Counted from the stretch's first letter, positions 25,839 through 36,440 are shown. The stretch is 64,000 nucleotides of DNA from Pseudobacteroides cellulosolvens ATCC 35603 = DSM 2933 (GCF_001262605.1 NZ_LGTC01000001.1:5342001-5406000); one strand, 5' to 3'. Notes: generated by a model from the letters alone, not told the origin. Numbers and translations: made by a program.

Positions 25839-26522
25839 TTACTTAATCGCGTAGAAACCAGCCTGCATATAGGAAGTCCAAAGTACTTCAACAACTAAAA
25901 ATCCTACCTCCCTCAACAAACTAAGGTGCTCCTCTATAGTGATAGGGTAATATTCCTGCCCAAACCTGTGAACATGTTTTTCTGCTTCCTCCATGCTCTT
26001 TCCACAAGACATCTGAAATCTCTTCCATCTATCCAAACCAACCTTGATACCTGAAGCAGTAAATGGGCTGATATTCTCATATGTAATAAATACCCCTCCA
26101 GCTTTTAACATCCTGAAGCAGTTCTTTACTGCTGCTTCTCTGCCGTCCTTATCAAGATAGTGATGAGCCTGTATAGCTGTTATTATGTCAAATTTCTCAT
26201 CAGGAAACATCAAATTCTGAGATGACACAGCTTCTAATATTTCAACCCTATCATTCCCCTCAGATAAAAGCTTTTCACGGGCAATGTTAAGCATCTCCTT
26301 TGATGGATCTGCAAGAAAAAACCTGGTACTTTTAAAATCACCTAGTGCTGAAAGCACAAGCGTGCCTGTTCCGCACCCTGTGTCAAGCCATTTTTCAATC
26401 TTAGGTTTTATTGATTTAACAAGGTCTATTGTCTCTGCGTGAATTTGCTCATAATTTGGAATGGTAGCCCTTATCTTTCTGTCATATTCTCCTGCCATAT
26501 GTGCAGTCTTATTATCATTCAT
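25839..26522 (-). CDS. Class I SAM-dependent methyltransferase
   Basis: The 227-residue enzyme has the SAM motif WLDTGCGTGTLV at about 45-56, the acidic ADPS, and FDIITAIQAHHYLD. The substrate is unknown. It lies near a PNPOx-fold gene on the same strand, 32 bases away. Confidence 0.85.
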   Translation of the reverse strand: MNDNKTAHMAGEYDRKIRATIPNYEQIHAETIDLVKSIKPKIEKWLDTGCGTGTLVLSALGDFKSTRFFLADPSKEMLNIAREKLLSEGNDRVEILEAVSSQNLMFPDEKFDIITAIQAHHYLDKDGREAAVKNCFRMLKAGGVFITYENISPFTASGIKVGLDRWKRFQMSCGKSMEEAEKHVHRFGQEYYPITIEEHLSLLREVGFLVVEVLWTSYMQAGFYAIK

Positions 26523-26554
26523 TATACGTATACCCCTCCAAGCCCAATCAGTAC

Positions 26555-27016
26555 TTAATACCCCGACTTTTTGCCAGTAATAGTATCAATTTCCAACTTA
26601 ATAACAAGAGTCCTATCCATAACCTCATTAGGATAGTTAAAACCCGACCTTCCTGAATATCTCGTCATTATAGCATCTAAAGCTGCCCTTTTCCCTTCAT
26701 AGTCACTAATAAAAAATGCAGACCCCGTCCCAAAAACACTCAAATATTTTGTTCCGCACCTGCAGGCCTCTTTATCAAGCAGCAGTTCAACATCTTTATC
26801 TACTTGGAAAGCCACTTTATTATTTTTCTTTAATATATCAATTTTTCTTCCTTCCTTTGCAGAGTGCATGTATATTGCCCCATCAGCATATGCATAATTC
26901 ATGGCTACAAGGTAGGGCATGCCTCCATCAACCATGGCTATCCTTATAACTTCTGCTTCTTTTAGTATCTTTTCAATCATGCTAATGTCTGTTATTTCCT
27001 TATCTTTTCTTCTCAT
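26555..27016 (-). CDS. Pyridoxamine 5'-phosphate oxidase-fold flavoprotein (NimA-like)
   Basis: The 153-residue protein has the split-barrel pattern IRIAMVDGGMPYLVAMNYAY, IYMHSAKEGRKIDILKKNNKVAFQVD and YLSVFGTGSAFFI. Such proteins bind FMN or heme; relatives include NimA nitroimidazole reductases. A specific role cannot be claimed. Confidence 0.82.
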   Translation of the reverse strand: MRRKDKEITDISMIEKILKEAEVIRIAMVDGGMPYLVAMNYAYADGAIYMHSAKEGRKIDILKKNNKVAFQVDKDVELLLDKEACRCGTKYLSVFGTGSAFFISDYEGKRAALDAIMTRYSGRSGFNYPNEVMDRTLVIKLEIDTITGKKSGY

Positions 27017-27064
27017 TTCTCCACCTCATTAAGGGTTAATCTTTTTAAAACTTGTTTATATAAA

Positions 27065-29080
27065 TTAAAAATAGATATCTGAAAACTCAACATTTATAGC
27101 CTCAACCCGGCTATCAGCAAATCTGCTGGCTGTCACAGCAGCATCTTCAAATGAATTCTTACAGCATTCCTGATTTAATAAGGTTGGAAGGCTTATAATA
27201 AATTCGCTGCCTTTACCGTATTCACTTACAACTTTTATTGTTCCACCATGAAGTTCCACCAATGATTTTACAAGGGATAAGCCTATTCCACTTCCCTCAT
27301 GGCTTCTTGTCAGGGATTTATCAACCTGACGAAACCTTTGAAAAATCAGATCCTGTTTATCGCTTTGAATTCCTATGCCATTATCCTTAACGGATATTAT
27401 TATTTTATCTTCATAATCGTAAATATTCACATTGATTTTACCATTGTCTTTTGTAAACTTTACAGCATTTGAGAGCAGATTAAGCATTATTCTTTCAATT
27501 TTATCGGGATCACATTCCATAAACTTTTCTTCAATATTTGTATCAAACTTCAACTGCAGCCCTTTACTCCTAATAAAATCTGCAACCGAAAGAGTAACCT
27601 CCTCCACAATATTCACTATATTGTATTCCTTTTTATTCAGAGTATAGAACCCTGCATCTATACGTGATGTATCAATTAAATTGTTTATAAGGCGAATAAG
27701 CCTGCTGCAATTTTGCCTCATTGAGTTTAGAAGTTTTCTCATCTTGTCATCATTATCCTGATAATTTTTAACGTAAATATCACACAATTGAATGGAGTTT
27801 AAAATAATATTTAAAGGTGTTCTAAACTCATGTGATATGTTTGCAAAAAACTCAGATCTTAATTTGTCGTACTCAATAGTATCATAAGCTTCTTTAAGCT
27901 GAGTTATATCCTGGATCTGTCTTACAAAATAGATGGGATTGCTTTCACTGTCCCGAACTAATGAACAGCTTAGAAATACCCACACCGGATAACCATTTTT
28001 ATGAATATACCGTCTTTCTATATGGTAATACTGTATTTCACCTTCTATAAGCTGCTTGGTGAGGTTAAGATTAGATTCCATGTCATCAGGATGGATTATA
28101 TCCTCATATGTCATATTATGGAGCTCTTCAGGAAAATACCCTGTTATATCACATACAAAGCGATTAACTTTCAGCCACTTACCGTCAATTCCAACAATAG
28201 CCATACCAACGGCTGCATACTCAAAGGCATTCTCGAACCGCTCTTCGCTTATATTTAACTGTTCCACCTTTGTCCTGTAAGGATAAGTAACCGCACTTAT
28301 GAATATGCCTTTAAAAAGCAGGCAGTAAGATATAATTTTAAGAATGTGTCCCAAAACATTGCAAAATGAAAATATGCTATCATATAGTGAGAATAATATT
28401 TCTACAGGTATTGCAAAAATTATTGCAGATAAAATATACTTGTATGTCAATACCTCTCTCTTATTTACTTCTTTTATCAAAGGATGAAGGCAAAAAGCAA
28501 ATAATACAAGTATTATACATTCCGTAATAGCTCTATAAATAGTAGGTCCCTCAGCTGTTAACATCTTTGGAAACAAATTCGGAAATCGAAGAAGCATAAA
28601 AGTTATCACAAAAGAGCCAGCCAACGAAATGATTAACATAGCCCATCTATTGACCTTAACTCTAAAAAAACCATATATCAATGCTAATATAAAAATAGCT
28701 TCAATAAGTCTTCCTATCACACCAAACTTTGTAAATAAGTCTTCCTGACCAGCAGGTGCAAATCCTAGCGGAGTAAAATATAAAGCGTGAAGGCCAATAA
28801 AAATAGCTACACTGAGAAAAGCAAAACCAATTAACCTTATGTTTAGTGAGTTGTTATCATATGTGTACCAAATAATAACAAATATTGAAAGAGAAATAAA
28901 CACACATAAAAGCTCAAATACTGTATGGAATAAGCCAATATTAGTCCTCCAGATGTCAAGTGTTAAAATATCGGCTGCTAACCATGCTGCAATTAGAAGC
29001 AGTATGTTTTTTATTATAAATCCAAACATATTTGACTTAGTTTGTCCAAAGTTAACTTTTAAATAATTGTTTAATTTCAC
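27065..29080 (-). CDS. MASE3-PAS sensor histidine kinase
   Basis: The 671-residue kinase has about eight membrane helices forming a MASE3-type sensor (residues ~20-270), one PAS domain with PAC (IHPDDMESNL), HisKA with FANISHEFRTPLNI, and a HATPase with the RILLNLLSN-like N box, DNGIGI and GSGIGLSLV. No receiver is attached and no response regulator gene adjoins it. The ligand is unknown. Confidence 0.9.
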   Translation of the reverse strand: MKLNNYLKVNFGQTKSNMFGFIIKNILLLIAAWLAADILTLDIWRTNIGLFHTVFELLCVFISLSIFVIIWYTYDNNSLNIRLIGFAFLSVAIFIGLHALYFTPLGFAPAGQEDLFTKFGVIGRLIEAIFILALIYGFFRVKVNRWAMLIISLAGSFVITFMLLRFPNLFPKMLTAEGPTIYRAITECIILVLFAFCLHPLIKEVNKREVLTYKYILSAIIFAIPVEILFSLYDSIFSFCNVLGHILKIISYCLLFKGIFISAVTYPYRTKVEQLNISEERFENAFEYAAVGMAIVGIDGKWLKVNRFVCDITGYFPEELHNMTYEDIIHPDDMESNLNLTKQLIEGEIQYYHIERRYIHKNGYPVWVFLSCSLVRDSESNPIYFVRQIQDITQLKEAYDTIEYDKLRSEFFANISHEFRTPLNIILNSIQLCDIYVKNYQDNDDKMRKLLNSMRQNCSRLIRLINNLIDTSRIDAGFYTLNKKEYNIVNIVEEVTLSVADFIRSKGLQLKFDTNIEEKFMECDPDKIERIMLNLLSNAVKFTKDNGKINVNIYDYEDKIIISVKDNGIGIQSDKQDLIFQRFRQVDKSLTRSHEGSGIGLSLVKSLVELHGGTIKVVSEYGKGSEFIISLPTLLNQECCKNSFEDAAVTASRFADSRVEAINVEFSDIYF

Positions 29081-29357
29081 TTTAAACCTCTACAATAATT
29101 AATAATATTTTTCGTTTAATATTAAAATTATACAACACCTTGCATTATATTACACTATCTGTTTTAAACTTACAATTAAGATATTTTTACTGCCTATATA
29201 AATATATTAATAATGACAAATCTATTAAATTTGCTCCGCTAGATGTAATAGATTATAAACACTTTTATTATAGATCCGTCATAATTATCCGGTCAGTGTT
29301 TTATAATAGAATGCCGATAATATTTATAAATACTTTTTTAATATTGGGAGATAGCAT

Positions 29358-30428
29358 ATGAGAGTTGTTAATGTTTCCAGCCTTAAAGGGGACGAAATAC
29401 TCGGCAAGCAATTATTTGACGATACTGGCAAGATACTCATCAATTCAAATGTTAAGTTAAGCCGATTTTTTATTGATAAACTTACCAGTATGGGGGTTAA
29501 ATCAGTTTATATTGATGATGAAATTTCGAAAGAAATTGTTATAGATGACACAGTATCAGAGAAAACACGTCAAATGAGCAAATATAACCTAAAGGAGGCT
29601 ATTGAGAGGTATGGCAAAAATAGCAGGACTGATAATAGTGATATAGTCAAATCAGTCAATTCTATCATTGATGAAATGTTTTTAAACAGGGATGGTTTAA
29701 TAGACATTACGGATATAAGAGTTGGCGGCAATACTGTATTCTCTCATTCTGTAAACGTCTGTATTTTATCTAGTTTTATTGGGATTCATTTAGGATATAA
29801 CACGCTCAAACTAAAAGATATTTCTATTGGAGCAATTCTTCATGATATAGGTAAAATAATAATTCTAAATGACAAAAAAGCCTTATCTAACTTCACTTCC
29901 AAGGAAGATGCAGATATTTATATACAATCAATGCATCCTAGAATAGGATATGATTTTTTAGGCAAAGAGAACTTCTGCAATACTCACTCTAAGATTGCAG
30001 TATTAATGCACCACGAGAATATTGACGGAACAGGATACCCACTTAAATTAAAAGGTGATGAGATAAGTGATATCGCTAGGTTAGTTTCTGTTTGTGATGT
30101 TTTTGATAATTTAATTTCAGGAAACGGCAAAGAACCTCCAAAGCTAGTGTATGAAGCACTTAATGATATAAACCGGATGATCGGACATCGTTTTGATGAA
30201 GAAATTGTAAAAATTTTCACAATGAATATAGCCTCTTATCCATCAGGGACCGGTGTAATATTAAATTCCAATGAAAAATGCCTGGTAGTACGCCAAAACA
30301 AATCAATGCCAATGCGACCAATTGTAAAAGTACTGGTTGACAAATCTGGAAAGCCAGTGGTTGAGCCTTATGAAATCGACTTATTAAAGGAACCGGCAGT
30401 ATTTATTAAAGGAGATTGCCAGTTCTAA
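29358..30428 (+). CDS. HD-GYP domain protein, probable cyclic-di-GMP phosphodiesterase
   Basis: The 356-residue protein has an N-terminal DUF3391-like region and an HD-GYP domain with HDIGK at 162-166 and HHENIDGTGYP at 218-228. The HD and GYP residues are intact. HD-GYP enzymes hydrolyse c-di-GMP and affect motility and biofilm. A C-terminal 70-residue extension resembles that of other clostridial members. GGGAGA precedes ATG 29358. It is divergent from the MASE3 kinase. Confidence 0.9.
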   Translation: MRVVNVSSLKGDEILGKQLFDDTGKILINSNVKLSRFFIDKLTSMGVKSVYIDDEISKEIVIDDTVSEKTRQMSKYNLKEAIERYGKNSRTDNSDIVKSVNSIIDEMFLNRDGLIDITDIRVGGNTVFSHSVNVCILSSFIGIHLGYNTLKLKDISIGAILHDIGKIIILNDKKALSNFTSKEDADIYIQSMHPRIGYDFLGKENFCNTHSKIAVLMHHENIDGTGYPLKLKGDEISDIARLVSVCDVFDNLISGNGKEPPKLVYEALNDINRMIGHRFDEEIVKIFTMNIASYPSGTGVILNSNEKCLVVRQNKSMPMRPIVKVLVDKSGKPVVEPYEIDLLKEPAVFIKGDCQF

Positions 30429-30443
30429 AAAAGAAGAAATAAT

Positions 30444-30484
30444 ATGCCTGTTGCATATTATCAATTAGCAGCAGGCTTTTTAAA
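30444..30484 (+). terminator. Intrinsic terminator of the HD-GYP gene
   Basis: GCCTGTTGC and GCAGCAGGC form a stem followed by TTTTTAAAA. It overlaps the 3' end of the convergent small-protein gene. Confidence 0.65.
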
Positions 30485-30859
30485 ATTAGGACTTTCCAGC
30501 TCCCCTCCCATATCTTTTATAATTTGCTTTATCCTATCCTCTTGTCCTTCACCCGATTCCACAATTACTTTGCAATTTGTATCTGCTACCTCTTCAAATT
30601 TACCAAATCCGCTAACCATAGGACTAGCAGCCTCTAAAGGTGCCTTGTCCCTTATTTCACCATATGAACCTGACTCAAGTACCAACCCCGACAAACTTAC
30701 AGATGTTTCAGTCCCAGGTAGGTTTGTCTCTACATTCCTATCATCACGGTAATGCTCATTCATGTCTATAAAAGCTTTAGCGAAGCCAGATTGTTTAAGC
30801 TTTGCAACAGTTTCATTCCCAGTTTTAATATTGCTGAAAAACCCTTCAATTTTCATCAT
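30461..30859 (-). CDS. Small soluble protein, unrecognised
   Basis: The 132-residue protein begins MMKIEGFFSNIKTGNETVAKLKQSGF and has a C-terminal KVIVESGEGQEDRIKQIIKDMGGEL block, suggesting a ferredoxin-like alpha/beta fold like general-stress YflT-type proteins. I cannot assign a family. GAAGGC lies upstream of the paired ATG codons. Confidence 0.55.
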   Translation of the reverse strand: MMKIEGFFSNIKTGNETVAKLKQSGFAKAFIDMNEHYRDDRNVETNLPGTETSVSLSGLVLESGSYGEIRDKAPLEAASPMVSGFGKFEEVADTNCKVIVESGEGQEDRIKQIIKDMGGELESPNFKKPAAN

Positions 30860-31010
30860 CAAGCCTTCTTTCACAATAGTTTTTCTATAGTTTTACTTTT
30901 ATATAAATAAATTATTCCTAAATAAAAAAGTACTTGTACTTAAGTTGCATAAATATCAATGATGCAGCAAAACATATAATTGATTGGCAAATATGTAATG
31001 GAGGAATCTG

Positions 31011-32144
31011 ATGAAGGCAATAGTATATGAAGGCATAAAGGATGTACAAGTAAAAAATGTAGGCGATCCTGAAATAAAGAAGTCTGATGACATTATTGTG
31101 AAGGTTACTTCAACTGCAATATGTGGTTCCGATTTGCATCTCATTCACGGTATGGTACCAAACATGCCAAAAGGCTTTATACTTGGCCATGAAACTATGG
31201 GGATAGTCGAGGAAGTGGGCAAGGAAGTCCATAAAGTTAAAAAAGGTGACAGGGTTATAGTTCCCTTCCCTGTTTCCTGCGGCCACTGCTGGTATTGTGA
31301 GCACGACTTATGGAGCCAGTGTGACAATTCAAACACCAACGGAGAAGTCGGTGCAATCTTCGGGTATAGCAAAACCTACGGCGGCTATGACGGCGGGCAA
31401 GCGGAATACCTCAGAGTCCCATATGCCAATGTTGGACCAACTATTGTTCCTGAGGATTTAACAGATGAGCAGGTACTATTTCTTACCGATATACTACCCA
31501 CTTCTTATTGGGGGGTAGAAAACGGCGGTGTAAAGAAGGATGACACCGTAGTAGTCCTTGGCTGTGGACCTGTAGGACTTTTAAGTATTAAGTGGGCAGC
31601 GTTCCATGGTGCTAAACGAATAATAGCTGTGGATTATGTCGGCTATAGACTGGAACATGCAAAAAGGTATGAAGGTGTTGAAGTCATAAACTTCGAACAG
31701 TATGATAATGCAGGTGAATATATAAAGGAAATTACCCACGGCGGTGCTGATGTAGTTATAGACTGTGTGGGTATGGATGGAAAAATGTCTGTTATTGAGC
31801 TGGTTGAGACTGCCTTAAAGCTCCAAGGCGGATCAAAATCAGCTATTGAGATAGCAACTCAAGCTGTAAGAAAAGGTGGAACAGTGTCCATGGTAGGTGT
31901 GTATGGTGCAAGATATAATAATTTCCCCTTAGGAGATTTCTTTGCAAGGAATGTTACTCTTAAAATGGGCCAGTGTCCGGCACACACATATGTTAATCGC
32001 ATACTTAACCTAATTAAGGAAGGCAGGTTTGATGCAACAGATATTATAACACATAGGCTTTCACTCAATGATGGTGAACGTGCATATGAAATTTTCGATC
32101 AAAAAAAGGATAATTGTATTAAGGTAATATTAAAGCCCTCGTAA
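31011..32144 (+). CDS. Zinc-dependent alcohol dehydrogenase, formaldehyde-dehydrogenase-like
   Basis: The 377-residue MDR enzyme has the catalytic zinc motif CGSDLHLIHG, GHETMGIVEEVG, a structural zinc set in CGHCWYCEHDLWSQC, and the Rossmann loop GCGPVGLLSIKWA. The long insertion and the FPVSCGHC pattern match glutathione-independent formaldehyde dehydrogenase-like proteins. It oxidises or reduces small alcohols/aldehydes. GGAGG precedes ATG 31011. Confidence 0.87.
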   Translation: MKAIVYEGIKDVQVKNVGDPEIKKSDDIIVKVTSTAICGSDLHLIHGMVPNMPKGFILGHETMGIVEEVGKEVHKVKKGDRVIVPFPVSCGHCWYCEHDLWSQCDNSNTNGEVGAIFGYSKTYGGYDGGQAEYLRVPYANVGPTIVPEDLTDEQVLFLTDILPTSYWGVENGGVKKDDTVVVLGCGPVGLLSIKWAAFHGAKRIIAVDYVGYRLEHAKRYEGVEVINFEQYDNAGEYIKEITHGGADVVIDCVGMDGKMSVIELVETALKLQGGSKSAIEIATQAVRKGGTVSMVGVYGARYNNFPLGDFFARNVTLKMGQCPAHTYVNRILNLIKEGRFDATDIITHRLSLNDGERAYEIFDQKKDNCIKVILKPS

Positions 32145-32272
32145 TAAATAAGGTATTAACAAATAAATAACTGATCAATCGGGCATTTCCAAAAGCTGAA
32201 TTGATGTTTTTGCAAAAAGACACTTGAATAACGTACTTTTTGAAATACCCTAAAAAGGAGGAAAATTAAAGG

Positions 32273-32491
32273 ATGAAGGCAAACAAATTTGTAATTTCAG
32301 GCTTAAATGACCCTAATGATGTAAGAAACATTGAACAATCCATACTGCATTCACATGATGGTATAAATGCAGTACGTGTAGATATGGAAGCAAGCACTGT
32401 TACCGTTGATTATGATGAAGGCAGGTATACAGAGGACGATATCAAAGGCTTTGTAACGAAAACAGGATTTAATGTAGTAAAGGTTAAGTAA
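32273..32491 (+). CDS. Heavy-metal-associated (HMA)-fold protein lacking CxxC
   Basis: The 72-residue protein has the HMA betalphabeta pattern (NKFVISGLNDPNDVRNIEQSI, AVRVDMEASTVTVDYDEGRY, FVTKTGFNVVKV) but no cysteine, so it cannot bind metal by the usual pair. AAGGAGG lies upstream. It may be an adaptor domain; function unknown. Confidence 0.7.
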   Translation: MKANKFVISGLNDPNDVRNIEQSILHSHDGINAVRVDMEASTVTVDYDEGRYTEDDIKGFVTKTGFNVVKVK

Positions 32492-32501
32492 TGTAAGCGG
32501 G

Positions 32502-32532
32502 AAAGGACGGCAAGCAAGCCGCCCTTTTTCGT
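32502..32532 (+). terminator. Intrinsic terminator
   Basis: AAAGGACGGC and GCCGCCCTTTTT form an imperfect stem with a T tract after the HMA-like gene. Confidence 0.65.
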
Positions 32533-32553
32533 CCTTTTAATATGTATCTTCAT

Positions 32554-35500
32554 CTATAACATCAAGACCTTAAGCTCTGACAGAAGCACTTCACATTTCA
32601 CCTTATTTTGCTCCAATGCTGCTTTATTAAGTTCTTTTGCCAACTCAAACACTGGATTTACCCTGAGATTTCCAGAAGAGCCTTTTAACTGATGTGCCCA
32701 TCTGCTTAATTCTAAAAAGTCATTACTTCTAAATGTATTTTCCATACTTTTGTATACATCCGGTAATGTTTTTATGTACTCTTCAAATATTTCAAGGGCT
32801 GTCTCTTTATTAATACCGGTACTTTCAATAAACTTGTCTATGCTGTCATCAATCAGTCCTCTATGGTCATTAATGCTGCTCTTTATGTTATTTTCAATCA
32901 TTTGCAGCATAAGACTAAAGTTTATAGGTTTAGATATATAGTCATCCATCCCTGCTTTGATACAAATTTCCCTATCGCCTTCCATGGCATTTGCGGTCAT
33001 AGCTATTATTGCAGTATGCTTTCTATCACCTTCCATTTCCCTTATTTTGAAGGTTGCTTCATATCCATCCATAACAGGCATCTGGCAGTCCATAAACACA
33101 ACATCATAATTTTTTTCAGCTACAGCTTTTACAGCCTCTGATCCATCAACAGCTATATCACAAGTCATGCCATGTGTTTTAAGCATTGTTACAACAATTT
33201 TTCTATTAATATCATTATCCTCTACAAGTAAAATTTTAGCTCTCGATACTTTAATATCATCTTTAACTCCTCTTATAGTTGCCTTATTATCCAGAATGCT
33301 TTCTTCCTTCTCATTTAAAACACCTATAATGCGCTCTATAAGTTCGTCCCTCCTCACAGGCCTAGTAATAATCTTTGAGAACTCATATTCCTTTTTAATA
33401 CTCTCATCTCTATATCGGGCAACTGATGATATCAGAACCAGTTTGATATTATTTGCACGGCAGGCAGCTTTAATATTATTTAGCAACTCATAACCACCCT
33501 TAAAATCAAAGTCAAAAACAATCATTTTTATTTTACTTCCATCGGATAAGATTTTTTCAACATCACCAGTATTTTTTGCTTCTAGCACCTTAAAACCTGC
33601 TTCCTCAAGGTATCCTGTAACAATTCTATTGTTATTTGGATTATCTCCAATCAATAAAATATTAACCTTTCCATTCTCAATAATACTCCACCTATCTGTT
33701 GATTTCTTTGAAACCTTCAGGAACACGCTAAATCTAAATAAAGAACCTTGACCTGCCAGGCTTTCAACCTCCATATCCCCACCCATTAATCTGACAAGCT
33801 CTCTTGATATTGCAAGTCCCAGGCCGGTACCCCCAAACTTTCTGGTTGTTGAAGTATCAGCTTGTGTAAAAGGTCTGAATAACTTATCAATTACTTCATT
33901 TTTAATGCCTATTCCAGTGTCTCTGACCTCGAAAATCAGCTGTTGCTTTCCGTCTTTTTCAATACCACAACCCACCGTTACATTGATTTGGCCTTTTTCT
34001 GTAAATTTAACTGCATTGCTCAATAGATTATTCAGCACTTGCTTGAGCCTGGCTGGATCTCCTATCACTTCTTCCTGAATACAGGGTTTTATATAGCTAT
34101 AGATATCAATGCCTTTTTCTGCTGCTTTAGGCACCATAACAGATACAGCATCCTCCACTGCTGTTCGGACTTTGAAACTTGTTTCTTCAATTGTAAGCTT
34201 TCCTGCCTCAATTTTTGAAATATCCAGTATATCATTTATAAGATACAAAAGTATTTCAGATGCTCTCCTTGCCTCCCTCAAATAATCTCTTTGCTCAAAA
34301 GACAGGTCTGTTGTTTGCAGCAACTCGAGAAATCCAAGAATACCATTCATCGGAGTTCTTATCTCATGGGACATATTTGCGAGGAACTGACCCTTCATAA
34401 TATTAGCTGCTTCTGCTGCCTTTCTGGATTTTTCAAGTTCCTCCTCAATCATGCTCCTTTCTATAGCCTTTTCCAGTGAATTTACAAAAGCACCTAATGT
34501 AGAGAATTCTCCTTCCGTCCAAACCCTTTCATATTTGCATTCATCAAATCCAATGAAACCCCAGAAAATACCACGAGCAAATATTGGCATAATTACAACA
34601 GACAAAATGTTCTGAGACTCTAAATGTGCCTTTGTTGTAACTTCATCAATATCTTTGACAATTCCATGGTAAGCCTTTCCCTCTTTTAGATTGTCAATAA
34701 TATACTTAATATCTGCAAATGGAATATTCTGAAGCATTTGGTTATCTATCTGAGGCTCATATGTACCGGAGTTCCATTCAATTTTCTGGCTGGCATATCC
34801 CGCACCGTTTTCATCATAAGTACTTTCAAACAGGTAAACCCGGTCAACCCCTGTTTCTTTGCCTATTATGGCAAAGCAATCGGATATGGCACTATAGTAA
34901 TCCCTGTTATGTATAAGCTCCTTAATTGACATGGCAACAGCAGATAAAATCCTCTCTTTTCTGTGCATCTCCTCTTCAAATTTTCTGCGTTCAGATATAT
35001 CCAGAATAAACCCCCTGAGTCCAACGGGAGTATCATTTTCCATCACAACTGAAGTGAACCCCATAGCTGGAAATGTAGTTCCATCTTTGCATACTGCATT
35101 AAATTCTATATATCCATTGTCTATACCTGATATTTTTTCCCTAATGCGAGATAAAGCAATCTCTCTTTCTTTTGGAGATATTAAGTTCATAATATTAACA
35201 CCCTTTTGAACATCCTCAGGTGAAAACCCAAATCGATTAAACCCATGCTGGTTTGAATAAGTAATATTGCCACTAATGTCAGCTTCATATATGGTCTCAG
35301 GAAAAATTTCAGCCAGATGCCTGAACTTTTCCTCGCTGGCACACATCTGTTTTTCTATATTCTTTCTTATAGACATATCTCTTGATATACCGATAAGTCC
35401 AGCCAGATTATTGTTTTCATCATAAAATGGAGTCTTTAAAGTTTCTGCATATACAATGGTCTGGTCAGCCATTCTGATTTTCTCTTCACTGACTATTGTC

Positions 35501-36096
35501 TTCTCAGCTTGAAGAACATCATCATCAGTTTTAATAAAATGGTTAATAAGTTCTTCATCTTTAAACAACTCCAAATCTGACTTATTAATAATATCTTGTT
35601 CCCTAATGCCTATGAATCTTTCTGCAAAGGCTTTATTACATCCTAAATATCTACTTGAAATATCCTTATAAAATATGAGGTCCGGAATAGCATTAAGTAT
35701 CTGCTGGAAAAAATTCTTCTGTTTCTCCAAGCTGTTTTCCATTTCCTTTCTTTCCGTTATATCTCTGGCTGCTGCATAAACGATATCTCCGTAAGGCCTG
35801 GAACACCATTCTATATATTTATAATTTCCATCCCTGCATCTATATCTATTTGTAAAATTTACCACCTGCTTATTTTCACTTAAATCAGATATTGATTTAA
35901 GCGTTGCCTCAATATCATCAGGATGGACAAAACGCATAAAGCTTTGCCCCTCCAATTCATTCAGGCTGTATCCTAGTACAGTTTCCCATGACTTGTTAAG
36001 CTTTATAAAGGTTCCTTCCAACTTTGCTATGCATAGAAGATCCAGGTTCAACGAAAAAAAATGCTGAAAATCTATATCATAATTTTGTTCTATCAT
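32554..36096 (-). CDS. Large hybrid sensor histidine kinase with PAS, GAF, REC and Hpt domains
   Basis: The 1180-residue protein has three PAS domains (near 15-125, 140-250 and 265-385), a GAF-like domain, HisKA (MSHEIRTPMNGIL), HATPase (DTGIGI, GTGLGLAI), a degenerate receiver, an intact receiver (VFMDCQMPVMDG) and a C-terminal Hpt (HQLKGSSGN). It lacks membrane helices, so it is cytoplasmic. A full phosphorelay lies in one chain; the output regulator is not here. GGAGG precedes ATG 36096. Confidence 0.9.
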   Translation of the reverse strand: MIEQNYDIDFQHFFSLNLDLLCIAKLEGTFIKLNKSWETVLGYSLNELEGQSFMRFVHPDDIEATLKSISDLSENKQVVNFTNRYRCRDGNYKYIEWCSRPYGDIVYAAARDITERKEMENSLEKQKNFFQQILNAIPDLIFYKDISSRYLGCNKAFAERFIGIREQDIINKSDLELFKDEELINHFIKTDDDVLQAEKTIVSEEKIRMADQTIVYAETLKTPFYDENNNLAGLIGISRDMSIRKNIEKQMCASEEKFRHLAEIFPETIYEADISGNITYSNQHGFNRFGFSPEDVQKGVNIMNLISPKEREIALSRIREKISGIDNGYIEFNAVCKDGTTFPAMGFTSVVMENDTPVGLRGFILDISERRKFEEEMHRKERILSAVAMSIKELIHNRDYYSAISDCFAIIGKETGVDRVYLFESTYDENGAGYASQKIEWNSGTYEPQIDNQMLQNIPFADIKYIIDNLKEGKAYHGIVKDIDEVTTKAHLESQNILSVVIMPIFARGIFWGFIGFDECKYERVWTEGEFSTLGAFVNSLEKAIERSMIEEELEKSRKAAEAANIMKGQFLANMSHEIRTPMNGILGFLELLQTTDLSFEQRDYLREARRASEILLYLINDILDISKIEAGKLTIEETSFKVRTAVEDAVSVMVPKAAEKGIDIYSYIKPCIQEEVIGDPARLKQVLNNLLSNAVKFTEKGQINVTVGCGIEKDGKQQLIFEVRDTGIGIKNEVIDKLFRPFTQADTSTTRKFGGTGLGLAISRELVRLMGGDMEVESLAGQGSLFRFSVFLKVSKKSTDRWSIIENGKVNILLIGDNPNNNRIVTGYLEEAGFKVLEAKNTGDVEKILSDGSKIKMIVFDFDFKGGYELLNNIKAACRANNIKLVLISSVARYRDESIKKEYEFSKIITRPVRRDELIERIIGVLNEKEESILDNKATIRGVKDDIKVSRAKILLVEDNDINRKIVVTMLKTHGMTCDIAVDGSEAVKAVAEKNYDVVFMDCQMPVMDGYEATFKIREMEGDRKHTAIIAMTANAMEGDREICIKAGMDDYISKPINFSLMLQMIENNIKSSINDHRGLIDDSIDKFIESTGINKETALEIFEEYIKTLPDVYKSMENTFRSNDFLELSRWAHQLKGSSGNLRVNPVFELAKELNKAALEQNKVKCEVLLSELKVLML

Positions 36097-36213
36097 ATAA
36101 CTATCCTCCAAATACATATAAAGGGTTTAATATCAAGGCTTCTAGCAGCTTGTTCAATATAATATCGTCTTAAAGACGACACTTTATAATCATTATTAGT
36201 GCCTTAAACTGTT

Positions 36214-36242
36214 TTGACAATACTGTTTAATTGTGGTATCGT
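36214..36242 (+). promoter_or_regulatory. Promoter of the B12 operon
   Basis: TTGACA at 36214-36219 and TATCGT at 36237-36242 with 17-base spacing, upstream of the riboswitch. Confidence 0.5.
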
Positions 36243-36261
36243 AATAATAATTGAATAATGT

Positions 36262-36440
36262 TATCAAAGGTTCTTGAATAAGTTATTTTCAATATTCAAG
36301 ACTAAGAGGGAAACAGGTGTAAATCCTGTACGGTCCCGCCGCTGTAATTGGTGAGGTTTCACATAAGACATGACTAATGCCACTGGATAAAATCCGGGAA
36401 GGCGTGAATCCAATGAACCTGAGTCAGAAGACCTGCCTTT
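36262..36440 (+). ncRNA. Cobalamin riboswitch
   Basis: It contains AAGAGGGAAACAGGTG, CCTGTACGGTCCCGCCGCTG, ATGCCACTGG, CCGGGAAGGC and the closing GTCAGAAGACCTGCC, the hallmark blocks of the B12 aptamer. It is followed by a terminator and btuF, so B12 should repress the operon. Confidence 0.95.
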
